Part shown: positions 14,789 through 24,158 of the stretch, in pieces
Position numbering within the stretch: position 1 is the first letter of the stretch
Layout: each line of letters begins with the position of its first letter
From: Lysobacterales bacterium
Lineage (GTDB): Bacteria > Pseudomonadota > Gammaproteobacteria > Xanthomonadales > Ahniellaceae
Assembly: GCA_016721845.1 (NCBI GenBank)
Contig: JADKHK010000013.1
Location: forward strand, 2,204,666 to 2,268,665
DNA length: 64,000 bases
Reading direction: 5' to 3'
Position numbers and translations under genes: made by a program
The notes under the pieces: generated by a model
What the model saw: only the letters and a program-made list of their open reading frames with translations
The model's database searches: none
What the model was told of the DNA's origin: nothing

Positions 14789-17700
14789 TCAGGGCAACAG
14801 CACGCGCACCTCATCGTCACGATGACGATAGAGAGCGCGGCCGCGGCCTTGCGCCTTGGCCTCGTAGAGCAGGGCATCGGCTTGCTGCAGCGCCGACTCG
14901 GCATGATCCTCGGCCGTCGGCAGGACCGTCACCGCACCGATGCTGACGGTCACGTGCGCCGCATTGACCGACGCACTGTGCGCGATCGCCAATGCCTCGA
15001 CCGCCGCCAGCATCGCCTGCAACATCCGGCCGACCGGCACCGCATCGGCGTCCGGAATGATCAGCACGAACTCCTCGCCGCCATATCGCGCGACGAGGCC
15101 GCCGGCCGGGCAGGCCCCGGCGATCGCCTGCGCAACCCGGCGCAGGCAGACGTCGCCGGCCCCGTGTCCGTAATGGTCGTTGTAGCGCTTGAAGTGATCG
15201 ACATCGATCAAGACCAGCGTGATTGCCCGCGCACCGTCCTGGGCAGCGCGCCAGCTCTGCTGGAGCGCGATCCCGAACTGGCGCCGATTGGCCACGCCGG
15301 TGAGCACGTCCTCGCTGGCGATCCGCGACAGTTCGTCTCGCGCCGCCACCAGATCCTGGGTGCGCAGCGCGACCTCGTTCTCCAGCACGCGGTTGCGCTC
15401 GGCCAGCACCCGCACGCGCCAGTGCACGAGGACGCGTGCCAGCAGAGCGAGAAGCAAGGCATACCCGGCATACGCCCACCAACTCAGCCAAGGGGCCGGC
15501 CGGATCGTGAATGCGAACCCGACCGGTCCGGAGACGAAGCCGCCGGCATCGCGCGCCCAAGCCACGAAGCGATACTGCCCGGCACCGAGATTCGTGTAGT
15601 CCTTGCGCCGTGCTTCCTGCCATGCGCCCGGCTGCGGATCAAAGCCTTCGAGCTGGAAGCGATAGCGGATCCGTGACTCGGCGCGATGCGCCAGCAACGA
15701 TGCCGAAAAACTCAGGTTGCGCTGGCTGTGGTCGAGCACGTCGTCGCCACGCAATTGCAGGCGCCCGTCGGACAGTTCGACGCGGTCGATCCACAACGGC
15801 TTCGCACGATCATCCGGTCGTTCCAGCCGCGGGTCGTACATCGCCAGTCCGCGCGCAGTACCAAACCAGATGCGCCCATCGGCATCGACCAGGCGCGCGC
15901 CTTGCTGGCAATCACTGCTCGGCAGTCCGTCTTCCAGCGAAATCAGCTCCAGACCGAAGCGCGACCCATCGAGGACGTCCGGTGTCCGCGGCGTCAATCG
16001 AGCGACGCCACGCGTCGTGCAGAGATAGATGCGCCCGGACTGATCGGCAGCGATGCTTTGCACGGTGTCGCTCGGCAAGGCCGGCGTACCCCGGGTCGAA
16101 AACACCTCGGGCGGCGCGTTCGGATCGTCCACGCGGAAGCGCAAGGCACCGCCGGACAGCGTGCCCGCCCACAACCAGCGCACGCCGCCAGCGTCGGTCG
16201 CGAGTTGCAGCGACAGGATGTTGTCGCTGGCCAAACCGTCGTTGCGATCAAAGGTGTCCCATGCCCCGCGATGCAGACGCGCCACGCCCTTGCTGGTCGC
16301 CACCCAGAGCGTTCGCGAGCCATCGTCGGCGGTGGTCTCCAGCACCTGGGTCACGATCGTGCTGGGCAATTCCAAGCCTTCGCGAAAGGTTTTCCAGACG
16401 CCCTGCTCGAGCTTGGCGAGTCCGCCCTCGGTCGCCGCCCAGAGCACGGTCGCACCGTCGTCGGCCTGCGATTCGACCAGTTGGTAGACCCGACGGTTCG
16501 GCAGTCCACGGGTGTCCAGCAAGGTCCATCGGCCGTCCTCCAGACGGCCGATGCCGCCTCCGAACGACGCCACCCACAACACCGGCGCACCCGCTGCATT
16601 GCGCGTTTCCAGCAACGAAAACAGGATGGTGTGGCGTAACGGCTGCGGCAGCGGGACCGGCACGAAGCGGTCACCGGACCATTTCGCCAACTCACCGTCC
16701 GACGTTCCCGCCCAGATCACGTCGGCGCCGGCCGCATCGCGGGTCAGCAGCACCGAGGTCACGGCGCCGCTGGGCAAGCCGCTGGCGGCGTCGAAGGTGC
16801 GCCAGACATTCGGCGACAGGCGCACCACGCCGCCGCCCCACGTGCCCAGCCACAAGGTGCGCAGCCCCCCGGCGACACCGTCTCCATGACCTTCCAGATG
16901 ATGCGGATCGGCAGGCCGCTGCGCTCGTCGTAGCGCGTGAACCGACCATGCTCGAAACGCAGCAGTCCACCCTCGGAGCCGATCCACAGCGCCGGCGAAC
17001 CATCGTCGGCCTTGAGACGCCGCAAACACTTCAACATTGCTTGGCAGTCCCGATGCGGTATCCAGCATCGTCCACGCACCCGCCTCGTAAATGGCGATGC
17101 CGCCGCCATACGACGCCAGCCACAATGCCGGACCGCCGGACAAGCCCGGGGCCTCGATGATGTCGTCGATGCGATGGCCATGCAGCGACTCGGGGACCGG
17201 CACCGATACGAAGCGGGCGCCATCGAACCTGGCCAGGCCCGCGGCGGTGCCGACCAGCAGTTGGCGCGGACCGCCGAGACGATCACTCTCGATCATCGCC
17301 TCGCAGTCCAGGTTCGGCAGCCCTTCGTCCAGCCCGAAGACCTGCAACTGCCCCTGGCGTGATCGCGCGACGCCGCGATCGGTCGCAATCCACAGATCAG
17401 GTGTGTCGCCCTCCCCGGTCTCGAGCAAGCCGCGGATGCGTCGGCTCGGCAATGCCGCGTTCTGCGCGAACACCTCCCAGCCACGTCCGGTCCATCGTGC
17501 CAAGCCGCCGTCGAACGTGCCGATCCAGAGTCCGCCGCCACGTGCGGCCCGCATGACCCGCGGATAGTTCGAATGCATCTCGGGCGGCAAGGTCAAGGTG
17601 TCCCAATCCTGGCCGTTGAAGCGTGCCGCGCCATCCTGGGTGGCTGCCCAGACGAAGCCGCGTTCGTCGGTGACCAGATCGACAATCGTGTGCTGAGGCA

Positions 17701-17899
17701 GGCCGCTGCGTTCGTCGAAGCTGACCCAAGGCAGGCGACCGGGTGGCGCCAGCGCGATGTCCAGCTGCACTGTCCGTGCCGGCGCATGGACCGTTTCGGC
17801 GCGCACCAGCGGCATGCCTGCAAGCAGCACGATGCCGATCCCGGCCCATGCGCGGATCAGGGCGCGCACGAACATCGCAGACGACTTCCGGGCATCCAT
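14789..17899 (-). CDS. Periplasmic beta-propeller sensor with C-terminal GGDEF diguanylate cyclase
   Basis: 1036 residues: signal or anchor segment (about 9-34), about 14 two-component-regulator-propeller repeats (pattern LWxATxxGGLxR...GLPS), a Y_Y_Y-type beta-sandwich, one membrane helix (YAGYALLLALLARVLVHW), a short coiled coil and a GGDEF domain with active-site GGEEF, expected to make c-di-GMP. One blade (roughly 16868-17012) is read out of frame. The minus-strand frame next to it encodes the missing repeat, ADDGSPALWIGSEGG, and two opposite one-base indels (CC at 17010-17011, C6 run at 16865-16870) repair it. The periplasmic ligand is unknown. Confidence 0.88.
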   Translation of the reverse strand: MDARKSSAMFVRALIRAWAGIGIVLLAGMPLVRAETVHAPARTVQLDIALAPPGRLPWVSFDERSGLPQHTIVDLVTDERGFVWAATQDGAARFNGQDWDTLTLPPEMHSNYPRVMRAARGGGLWIGTFDGGLARWTGRGWEVFAQNAALPSRRIRGLLETGEGDTPDLWIATDRGVARSRQGQLQVFGLDEGLPNLDCEAMIESDRLGGPRQLLVGTAAGLARFDGARFVSVPVPESLHGHRIDDIIEAPGLSGGPALWLASYGGGIAIYEAGAWTMLDTASGLPSNVEVFAASQGRRWFAGAVDRLRGWTAAFRAWSVHALRRAQRPADPHHLEGHGDGVAGGLRTLWLGTWGGGVVRLSPNVWRTFDAASGLPSGAVTSVLLTRDAAGADVIWAGTSDGELAKWSGDRFVPVPLPQPLRHTILFSLLETRNAAGAPVLWVASFGGGIGRLEDGRWTLLDTRGLPNRRVYQLVESQADDGATVLWAATEGGLAKLEQGVWKTFREGLELPSTIVTQVLETTADDGSRTLWVATSKGVARLHRGAWDTFDRNDGLASDNILSLQLATDAGGVRWLWAGTLSGGALRFRVDDPNAPPEVFSTRGTPALPSDTVQSIAADQSGRIYLCTTRGVARLTPRTPDVLDGSRFGLELISLEDGLPSSDCQQGARLVDADGRIWFGTARGLAMYDPRLERPDDRAKPLWIDRVELSDGRLQLRGDDVLDHSQRNLSFSASLLAHRAESRIRYRFQLEGFDPQPGAWQEARRKDYTNLGAGQYRFVAWARDAGGFVSGPVGFAFTIRPAPWLSWWAYAGYALLLALLARVLVHWRVRVLAERNRVLENEVALRTQDLVAARDELSRIASEDVLTGVANRRQFGIALQQSWRAAQDGARAITLVLIDVDHFKRYNDHYGHGAGDVCLRRVAQAIAGACPAGGLVARYGGEEFVLIIPDADAVPVGRMLQAMLAAVEALAIAHSASVNAAHVTVSIGAVTVLPTAEDHAESALQQADALLYEAKAQGRGRALYRHRDDEVRVLLP

Positions 17900-18123
17900 C
17901 GCGTATGCATCCCCCTTACCGCGGCGCGGTCTCCGGATTTAACGACCGAACGAGCGCGATGGAAAGGGCCGTGCGCCGACGCCGTGAGAGCGCCGGTCGT
18001 CGCATTCGCCGCGACGACCAGGCTTCAATGCGGATTCGTCATCACCTTCGTCTTCGGCGGCATCGATCGCATCCATCGCGGCGTCGTCCGCATCGTGGCC
18101 CGACAACGCCCGTTCATGCGCGA

Positions 18124-18498
18124 TCAACCCCGTCGCAACAGCGACTTGAGATTCGCGAACGGGTTGGATGTGGCGCCCGCCGTCGGTGTCTCGCGGACGC
18201 CGGTGGCGCCTGCGTCATGTTCGATCTGGCGCTGGTGCTCGTTGTCATGGCAATACAGGCACAGAAGTTCCCAATTGCTGCCGTCCGCCGGATTGTCGTC
18301 GTGATTGTGGTTGCGATGGTGCACCGTCAATTCGCTCAGGTTCACCCGCGTGAACTCGCGCGCGCAGCGTCCGCAGATCCACGGATACAGGCCGAGCGCG
18401 CGCTCGCGATAACCGCCCTCACGCTCGCGCTTCGCCTTCGCTGCATCGGCGACGATCTTGTCGAGCTTGGCTTCGTCGATGGGTTTGTGGGTGGACAT
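18124..18498 (-). CDS. yajD: HNH nuclease-like protein YajD
   Basis: 124 residues (E. coli YajD 115). Zinc and catalytic elements of an HNH fold: CGRCAREF, then LTVHHRNHNHDDNPADG and NWELLCLYCHDNEH. The start ATG has GAGGT seven bases upstream. Biological role unknown. Downstream, 17900-18123 before the cyclase start holds no gene I can support; a TTG-initiated 62-codon acidic frame begins at the yajD stop but lacks family resemblance. Confidence 0.9.
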   Translation of the reverse strand: MSTHKPIDEAKLDKIVADAAKAKREREGGYRERALGLYPWICGRCAREFTRVNLSELTVHHRNHNHDDNPADGSNWELLCLYCHDNEHQRQIEHDAGATGVRETPTAGATSNPFANLKSLLRRG

Positions 18499-18507
18499 GG
18501 GTGTACC

Positions 18508-19044
18508 TCAGAACGATGAACCGGGTTGTTTCAGGAATTCAATTTCTTCGACCGTTGATGCCCGCCCCAAGATCGCGTTCCGGTGCGGATACCGACCGAA
18601 GCGGTCGATGATGGCTTGGTGCTTCAATTCGAAGTCATGGTTCCCGGGCAACGCGAACTCGCGATACAGGCGCTCGGCCTCGACATGAACCCGACGCGAC
18701 TCGCTGTGCATGTAGGGCAGGAACAGGAAACCACGCTCGACCGGAATCAGCGATTCGTGCGCGCTCGCTGCCACTGCTTCCTGCGCCAAAACCAGTGCCA
18801 TACCGTCCTGCGCAAACGCGCCCGGCGTGCCGCGGAACAGGTTCCGCGAGAACTGGTCCAGCACGATGATCTCGGCCAATCGTCCTTGCGCCGTCGCCCG
18901 CCAAGCGAACAACTCGCCCGCCGCCGCCTGCCGATGCAGGTCGAGAAAACGGCTGCGAATCAGTTCATCGAACGCCGCATCGACCCGCCACCACTGCGCC
19001 GGATCGATCTCGCGGAACCAGAAATCGAGAACAGGATGGTGCAT
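18508..19044 (-). CDS. DUF924 family protein
   Basis: 178 residues from the ATG at 19042-19044; an in-frame TTG at 19065 is an alternative. All-helical DUF924 signatures are seen: VLDFWFREIDPAQWW at the N-terminus, LAEIIVLDQFSRNLFRGTPGAFAQD, FLFLPYMHSES and the C-terminal FGRYPHRNAILGR. The family is widespread and its function is not established. It lies between yajD and a small conserved gene on the same strand. Confidence 0.88.
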   Translation of the reverse strand: MHHPVLDFWFREIDPAQWWRVDAAFDELIRSRFLDLHRQAAAGELFAWRATAQGRLAEIIVLDQFSRNLFRGTPGAFAQDGMALVLAQEAVAASAHESLIPVERGFLFLPYMHSESRRVHVEAERLYREFALPGNHDFELKHQAIIDRFGRYPHRNAILGRASTVEEIEFLKQPGSSF

Positions 19045-19080
19045 TCGCGGTGCCCCGGACAACAACGGACGCGGCGCCGA

Positions 19081-19317
19081 TCAACCCGCCAGCTTCACCA
19101 GTTCTTCCAAGGTTTCGAAGTACCGGCGATGGGTCTTGCGGATGTGCGCTTCGGAAGGCGCCTGCAAGATGACGACTTCGCGAATCCGACCAGCGGCGTT
19201 GTGTTCCAACTCCAAGGTCAGACGCTGCGAACGGGCAAGTGCGGCTTGATTGGCGTCGAAAGGAGTCATCGACATCAACTTGCCTGCACTGCGGTCGTAG
19301 TCGATCAGGAAATACAT
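19081..19317 (-). CDS. Small conserved-type protein (78 aa)
   Basis: Starts MYFLIDYDRSAGKL with AGGTGA a few bases upstream. The longer open frame to 19416 lacks such a site. The compact alpha/beta sequence ends in a helix (RRYFETLEELVKLAG), with a probable strand pair (LTLELEH, REVVILQA). I cannot name its family. Spacing to the DUF924 gene is 36 bases on the same strand, so co-transcription is likely. Confidence 0.65.
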   Translation of the reverse strand: MYFLIDYDRSAGKLMSMTPFDANQAALARSQRLTLELEHNAAGRIREVVILQAPSEAHIRKTHRRYFETLEELVKLAG

Positions 19318-19375
19318 CGAATCACCTCGCCTCTCTCCTCGCGAGAGCGAAGATACTTGATCACACACAACGAAG

Positions 19376-20254
19376 TTACGCCCCTCGGAATCTGGCGAAG
19401 AACTCACCGTCAACATCGTGAACAGTGCGGGGCTTCACACCAAGTTCCTTCTCGATAAACAACGCGACCAGTTGCTCACCATCAATAAGTTCGATAGGGC
19501 TGCGTCCTGGCATCGTTGCCTCGGCGCGCGCGTCCTTTGTAAATCGACCCGTCGTGATGATGACGCCCTTCTCGGCCAACCCCGAAATGTCGTTGCGAAA
19601 TTGAGCTACGACTTCGCGCCCAACGACATCCTTGTACCGCTTGGCCTGAAAGGCGACACGAACGGTCACGACGGGATTCAATCGTAGCGTTCCAAATCCA
19701 TCGATTCCGAAGTCCCGAGACTGTTGGGTAGCCTCGACCGATTCGAGTCCGCATCGGCGCAAGAGCTGAACACAAACGAGCTCGAATCCTCTAGCCGGGA
19801 GCCCGCGCAACGTGGCGAGCAAAACATCCTCGAAGACCTCCTCATCCGGTATGGCGGCTAAATCTGCAGAATCACTGGGCGTCTGCTTAGACTCTTCTGC
19901 TCTTCTTGCATCCGCGTGGATCTTTCCCCATCTAGCAGCGATTCCGCGCGACTGATCCGGCGTGAGGTGAACCTTCCACCCGCTCGATGTCAGTGACCAG
20001 ACCCCTCTACGAGATCCATCGAGCAAACCCTCCCAAACCAGAAACTGTCGAGCCCAGGCCACTTGGTTAGCGAATCGAGACCGCTTGTTCTGATTGATTT
20101 TTGCGAGCTCTTCTTCCGGAACCTTCAATTTTCCGGCAATCCATTCACCAACTTCTGCGGGCTTCGCTTCACCACCAAGCGCACGGAGCGCATCCAACAA
20201 CGGTCCCATCCATTGGAGGAATTCTGCTCCGGACTTGATCTTGGACTGCGCCAT
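19376..20254 (-). CDS. mrr: Mrr-type restriction endonuclease
   Basis: 292 residues (E. coli Mrr 304). N-terminal Mrr_N winged-helix DNA-binding domain (FLQWMGPLLDALRALGGEA...), C-terminal PD-(D/E)xK nuclease domain: RGFELVCVQLL, DFGIDG and VAFQAKRY with the QxK catalytic pair, then GVIITTGRFT. Mrr proteins cut methylated DNA. Its ATG lies two bases after the aceE stop. Sampled 60-base lines inside the gene (19921, 20041, 20101) have 60, 50 and 50% G+C, lower than most neighbours, which suggests acquisition. No cognate methylase is visible nearby, as expected for a type IV system. Confidence 0.88.
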   Translation of the reverse strand: MAQSKIKSGAEFLQWMGPLLDALRALGGEAKPAEVGEWIAGKLKVPEEELAKINQNKRSRFANQVAWARQFLVWEGLLDGSRRGVWSLTSSGWKVHLTPDQSRGIAARWGKIHADARRAEESKQTPSDSADLAAIPDEEVFEDVLLATLRGLPARGFELVCVQLLRRCGLESVEATQQSRDFGIDGFGTLRLNPVVTVRVAFQAKRYKDVVGREVVAQFRNDISGLAEKGVIITTGRFTKDARAEATMPGRSPIELIDGEQLVALFIEKELGVKPRTVHDVDGEFFARFRGA

Positions 20255-20256
20255 TT

Positions 20257-22944
20257 TCACACCCCCATCGGATTCGCCTTGTCGATGTCGATGCCGTAGA
20301 GCTTGATGGCCTTGGCGACATCCGCGCGCTTGAGCTTGCCTTCGTCGGCGAGGGCGCTGATCGCGGCGTGGGCGATCCAGTGGCGGTCGACTTCGAAGAA
20401 GCGACGCAGGTTGGCGCGGGTGTCGGAGCGGCCGAAGCCGTCGGTGCCGAGCACGGTATAGGCCATGCCCTTGGGCAGATAGGCGCGCACCTGGTCGGCG
20501 TACTGGCGCACGTAGTCGGTGGCGGCAATGGCCGGGCCGTCGCGACCTTGCAGTTGCTGCGTGATCCACGCGCTGCGCGGCTCCGATTCCGGATGCAGGC
20601 GGTTCCAGCGCTCGACATCGGCGCCGTCGCGGCGCAATTCGTTGTAGCTCGGACAGCTGTGGATGTCGGACTTCACGCCGAAATCCTTCTCCAGCAGTTC
20701 GGCCGCCGCAATGACTTCGCGCAGGATCGTGCCGGACCCCATCAACTGCACGCGCAATTCGTTCTTCTTCGACTTGCCGGCGTCCTTGAGCAAGTACATG
20801 CCGCGGATGATTCCTTCGGCCGCGCCTTCCGGCATTTCCGGGTGCGCGTAGTTCTCGTTCACCAGGGTCATGTAGTAGTAGCAATCTTCCTGCTCGGTGA
20901 GCATGCGACGCATGCCGTCCTGCAGGATCACCGCGACTTCGAATGCGAAAGTCGGATCGTAGCTCTTGCAATTCGGGATCGCGCTGGACAGCAGGTGCGA
21001 ATGACCGTCCTCGTGTTGCAGGCCTTCGCCATTGAGCGTCGTGCGACCGGACGTGGCACCGAGCAGGAAGCCGCGCGCGCGCATGTCGCCGGCGAGCCAG
21101 GCGAGATCGCCGACGCGCTGCATGCCGAACATCGAATAGAAGATGAAGAACGGCAGCATCGGCAGGTTGTTGGTGCTGTAGCTCGTTGCCGCCGCCAGCC
21201 ACGAACACATCGCGCCGGCCTCGGTGATGCCTTCCTGCAACACCTGCCCGGCCGCGTCTTCGCGGTAGTACATCAACTGGTCGGCATCGACCGGCTTGTA
21301 CAACTGACCGAACGGCGCATAGATGCCGATCTGGCGGAACAAGCCTTCCATGCCGAACGTGCGCGCCTCGTCGGCGACGATCGGAACCACGCGCGGGCCG
21401 ACGGCCTTGTCGCGCAACACCAGGTTCAAGGCCTGCACGAAAGCCATCGTCGTCGAAATCTCGCGCTCGCCCGAGGATTTCAGCAGTCGATCGAAGGTCG
21501 CGAGTTCCGGCACCGGCAGCGACTCGTCGGCCTTGCGGCGACGCTGCGGCAACGACCCGCCGAGCGCGGCACGGCGCGACTTCATGTACTGCACTTCGGG
21601 CGAGTTCTCGCCCGGGTGGTAGAACGGCACCGTTTCCAGATCCTCGTCCTTGATCGGCAGCTTGAAGCGATCGCGGAAGTGGCGGATGGAGTCGGTATCG
21701 AGCTTCTTCTGTTGATGCGTGATGTTTTGCGCCTCTCCGGCCTCGCCCATGCCGTAGCCCTTCACGGTCTTGGCGAGAATCACCGTCGGCATGCCCTTCT
21801 GGTTGGACGCCGCGTGATAGGCCGCATAGAGCTTGTGCGGATCATGCCCGCCGCGATTGAGATGCCAGATGTCGTCATCGGACAAGTTCGCGACCAGCGC
21901 CTTGGTTTCGGGGTATTTGCCGAAGAAATGTTCGCGCGTGTACGCGCCGCCGAAGGCCTTGTAGTTCTGGTACTCGCCGTCGAGCGTCTCGTTCATCAGC
22001 TTGCGCAGCACGCCGTTCGGGTCACGCTGCAGCAGCGCATCCCAATGGCTGCCCCAGACCACCTTGAGCGCATTCCAGCCGGCGCCGCGGAACACGCCCT
22101 CCAGCTCCTGGATGATCTTGCCGTTGCCGCGCACCGGGCCATCGAGCCGCTGCAGATTGCAGTTGATCACGAACACCAGATTGTCGAGCTTCTCGCGCCC
22201 GGCGAGCGCGATCGCGCCCAGCGATTCCGGTTCGTCCGACTCGCCATCGCCCATGAAGCACCAGACCTTGCGGTCGGATACCGGCATCAGGCCACGATGT
22301 TCGAGGTACTTGAAGAAGCGCGCCTGATAGATCGCGCTGATCGGGCCGAGCCCCATCGAGACCGTCGGCGTCTGCCAGAAATCCGGCATCAGCCAGGGAT
22401 GCGGATAACTCGAGATGCCGCGACCATCGACCTCCATGCGGTAGTGGTCGAGCTGGTCCTCGCGCAGGCGGCCTTCGAGGAAGGCGCGGGCGTAGATGCC
22501 CGGTGAACTGTGGCCCTGGATGTAAAGCAGATCGCCCGGATGGGCATCGCTCGGCGCACGCCAGAAGTGGTTGAAGCCGACGTCGTACAACGTGGCGCTC
22601 GACGCGAACGACGAGATGTGGCCGCCAAGTTCACCCGGCTTGCGGTTCGCGCGCACCACCATCGCCATCGCGTTCCAGCGCAGGATCGAACGGATGCGCC
22701 ATTCCAGCGCCGCATCGCCATCCGGCTTCGCCTCACGCGAGGGCGGGATGGTGTTGATGTAATCCGTCGTCATCGGGAACGGCAAATGGCCGCCGGCGCG
22801 ACGAGTCTCGTCAACCATGCGTTCCATCAGGAAGTGCGCGCGCTCGGCCCCGTCACGACCGATGACGGCACTGATCGCCTCCATCCATTCGCGGGTTTCG
22901 CTGGGATCGAGGTCGTCGTTCAACAGGTCGTGGATCTGGCTCAT
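20257..22944 (-). CDS. aceE: Pyruvate dehydrogenase E1 component (homodimeric type)
   Basis: 895 residues (E. coli AceE 887). It decarboxylates pyruvate with ThDP and acetylates the E2 lipoyl groups. ThDP motif GDGESDEPESLGA...NCNLQRLDGPVRGNG, substrate-binding HIS/GGH segments (RKPGELGGHISSFAS), and the C-terminal transketolase-like domain. The start chosen is MSQIHDLLNDDLD; the open frame extends 15 codons further up. No aceF or lpd follows; instead mrr starts two bases after the stop, so E2 and E3 must be encoded elsewhere. Confidence 0.97.
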   Translation of the reverse strand: MSQIHDLLNDDLDPSETREWMEAISAVIGRDGAERAHFLMERMVDETRRAGGHLPFPMTTDYINTIPPSREAKPDGDAALEWRIRSILRWNAMAMVVRANRKPGELGGHISSFASSATLYDVGFNHFWRAPSDAHPGDLLYIQGHSSPGIYARAFLEGRLREDQLDHYRMEVDGRGISSYPHPWLMPDFWQTPTVSMGLGPISAIYQARFFKYLEHRGLMPVSDRKVWCFMGDGESDEPESLGAIALAGREKLDNLVFVINCNLQRLDGPVRGNGKIIQELEGVFRGAGWNALKVVWGSHWDALLQRDPNGVLRKLMNETLDGEYQNYKAFGGAYTREHFFGKYPETKALVANLSDDDIWHLNRGGHDPHKLYAAYHAASNQKGMPTVILAKTVKGYGMGEAGEAQNITHQQKKLDTDSIRHFRDRFKLPIKDEDLETVPFYHPGENSPEVQYMKSRRAALGGSLPQRRRKADESLPVPELATFDRLLKSSGEREISTTMAFVQALNLVLRDKAVGPRVVPIVADEARTFGMEGLFRQIGIYAPFGQLYKPVDADQLMYYREDAAGQVLQEGITEAGAMCSWLAAATSYSTNNLPMLPFFIFYSMFGMQRVGDLAWLAGDMRARGFLLGATSGRTTLNGEGLQHEDGHSHLLSSAIPNCKSYDPTFAFEVAVILQDGMRRMLTEQEDCYYYMTLVNENYAHPEMPEGAAEGIIRGMYLLKDAGKSKKNELRVQLMGSGTILREVIAAAELLEKDFGVKSDIHSCPSYNELRRDGADVERWNRLHPESEPRSAWITQQLQGRDGPAIAATDYVRQYADQVRAYLPKGMAYTVLGTDGFGRSDTRANLRRFFEVDRHWIAHAAISALADEGKLKRADVAKAIKLYGIDIDKANPMGV

Positions 22945-23070
22945 CGCTGCGCTCTCTGCTGGCGGCCCAAGGGCCGTGTGGTGTTCCAAGCGGCGATGCT
23001 AGCGAAGTTGGCGCGCGCGCCCCATCCTCGTGCGTTTGAATGCACCAATAACGTGCAAATACCGAGGCGC

Positions 23071-23799
23071 TCAGCGACGCAGCGCGCCCGCGGCCTTGCA
23101 TGCGCCCGTGGCCTGCATGGCCGCGAGACCGGCGCCATGTTCGAACGGCGGCTTCCAGTAGGCGTCGAAACAGGCTTTCGGGCAGCAATCGGCATGCTGG
23201 TCCGGACCACAGGTGGCAATGCTACTGATGCACTCCTCGCGTTCCACGCCGACCGCCGAGTAGCGATTGCGGCACTGGTCGATCTCGGCACTGCAGACCT
23301 CGATGCCGTTGCGGATCGGCTTCGCGGCGCGCATCACCGGATCGTCGGCATCGACCACGCCATCGCGACGCACAAGACCATTCGGTTCGATCAGGGTTTC
23401 AAAAGCGTCACCGCCCGGGAAGAACGCACAGACGCGCAACACGCCGCCGCTGCCGATTTCCGCCAGCACCCGCGACGCACCCGCCGAATTGAGCCGACCG
23501 AACGCTTCGACCTCGACTGCGTGCGCCTGCGCCGGCGTCATCTTCGCGGCGATCTGGACCAGTCCCGCGCCCGTTGCCTCGACGCGTTCGCAGGGGCTGC
23601 GGTACGCCGGCGCGGTGCTGCTGCCGCTGCTCAGTTTCGCATCCGGTTCCGCACCCTTGGCGCAGGGCGTGTTCGATACCACCACGCTGCCGTCCTTGTT
23701 CTTGCACTTGTAGACGTTGGCGGCATCGACCGCTTGTGCAAGGCACAGGGCCGCCAGCGTCATGCAGAGACTGGCGATGCGTGACAGATTCGGTTGCAT
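23071..23799 (-). CDS. Secreted DUF4124-type protein
   Basis: 242 residues. Signal peptide (SLCMTLAALCLAQAVDA) then the DUF4124 N-terminal motif NVYKCKNKDGSVVVSNTPC, a short beta-sheet domain with two conserved cysteines. The remaining 180 residues are cysteine-rich (C-x2-14-C clusters such as CGPDQHADCCPKAC) and I do not recognise them. The protein is periplasmic or outer-surface by inference. It stands alone between aceE and ycgL. Confidence 0.75.
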   Translation of the reverse strand: MQPNLSRIASLCMTLAALCLAQAVDAANVYKCKNKDGSVVVSNTPCAKGAEPDAKLSSGSSTAPAYRSPCERVEATGAGLVQIAAKMTPAQAHAVEVEAFGRLNSAGASRVLAEIGSGGVLRVCAFFPGGDAFETLIEPNGLVRRDGVVDADDPVMRAAKPIRNGIEVCSAEIDQCRNRYSAVGVEREECISSIATCGPDQHADCCPKACFDAYWKPPFEHGAGLAAMQATGACKAAGALRR

Positions 23800-23840
23800 G
23801 TCGGTCTTCCCCCAACGTGGCGGCGATTATGCCGCGAGAC

Positions 23841-24092
23841 TCAGTGCGTGATTTCGCCGTCGACGCTCGGCGGAAACTGGATGTGGAAACCGCTCGCGGC
23901 CAGATTCGCGCGAACCACGGCGGCATCGCCGCGCGCGAGCTTGCGCTCCGGGGTCAACGCCACTTCCAGCACGAAACTGAGCGCCCCCAGGCTGGCCGCG
24001 AGATTCGCCGGCAACAATCCGAAGGCGTCGCGTTCGCGCAGATAGACATAGGTATCACCGCGCTTTTCGCTGCGATAAACGTAACACTGCAT
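23841..24092 (-). CDS. ycgL: YcgL domain protein
   Basis: 83 residues, typical length of YcgL. Starts MQCYVYRSEKRGDTYVYL and contains GLLPANLAASLG and GFHIQFPPS, the conserved positions of this family of small cytoplasmic alpha/beta proteins. Function not established. It is divergent from the DUF1820 gene, with 66 bases between the start codons that must hold both promoters. Confidence 0.88.
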   Translation of the reverse strand: MQCYVYRSEKRGDTYVYLRERDAFGLLPANLAASLGALSFVLEVALTPERKLARGDAAVVRANLAASGFHIQFPPSVDGEITH

Positions 24093-24158
24093 CGTTCGGC
24101 TCCTCGATTTCGCGGCGCGCGCATTGGCGGCCCCGGTACGACGCGGCAGAATAGCGGC

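Noticed and set aside
17939..18127. A 62-codon acidic frame beginning with TTG at the yajD stop codon
   Set aside because: Non-ATG start, no Shine-Dalgarno sequence, no family resemblance; not distinguishable from chance.
19786..19800. A TCGAATCCT string resembling a tRNA T-loop
   Set aside because: It lies inside mrr and has no acceptor or anticodon stem around it.
19376..21208. A 610-codon minus-strand frame that joins mrr to an upstream region
   Set aside because: The upstream part is an out-of-frame reading of aceE; mrr starts at 20254, just after the aceE stop.
20368..22506. A 712-codon plus-strand open frame opposite aceE
   Set aside because: Antisense shadow; composition is artefactual and aceE motifs are complete on the other strand.
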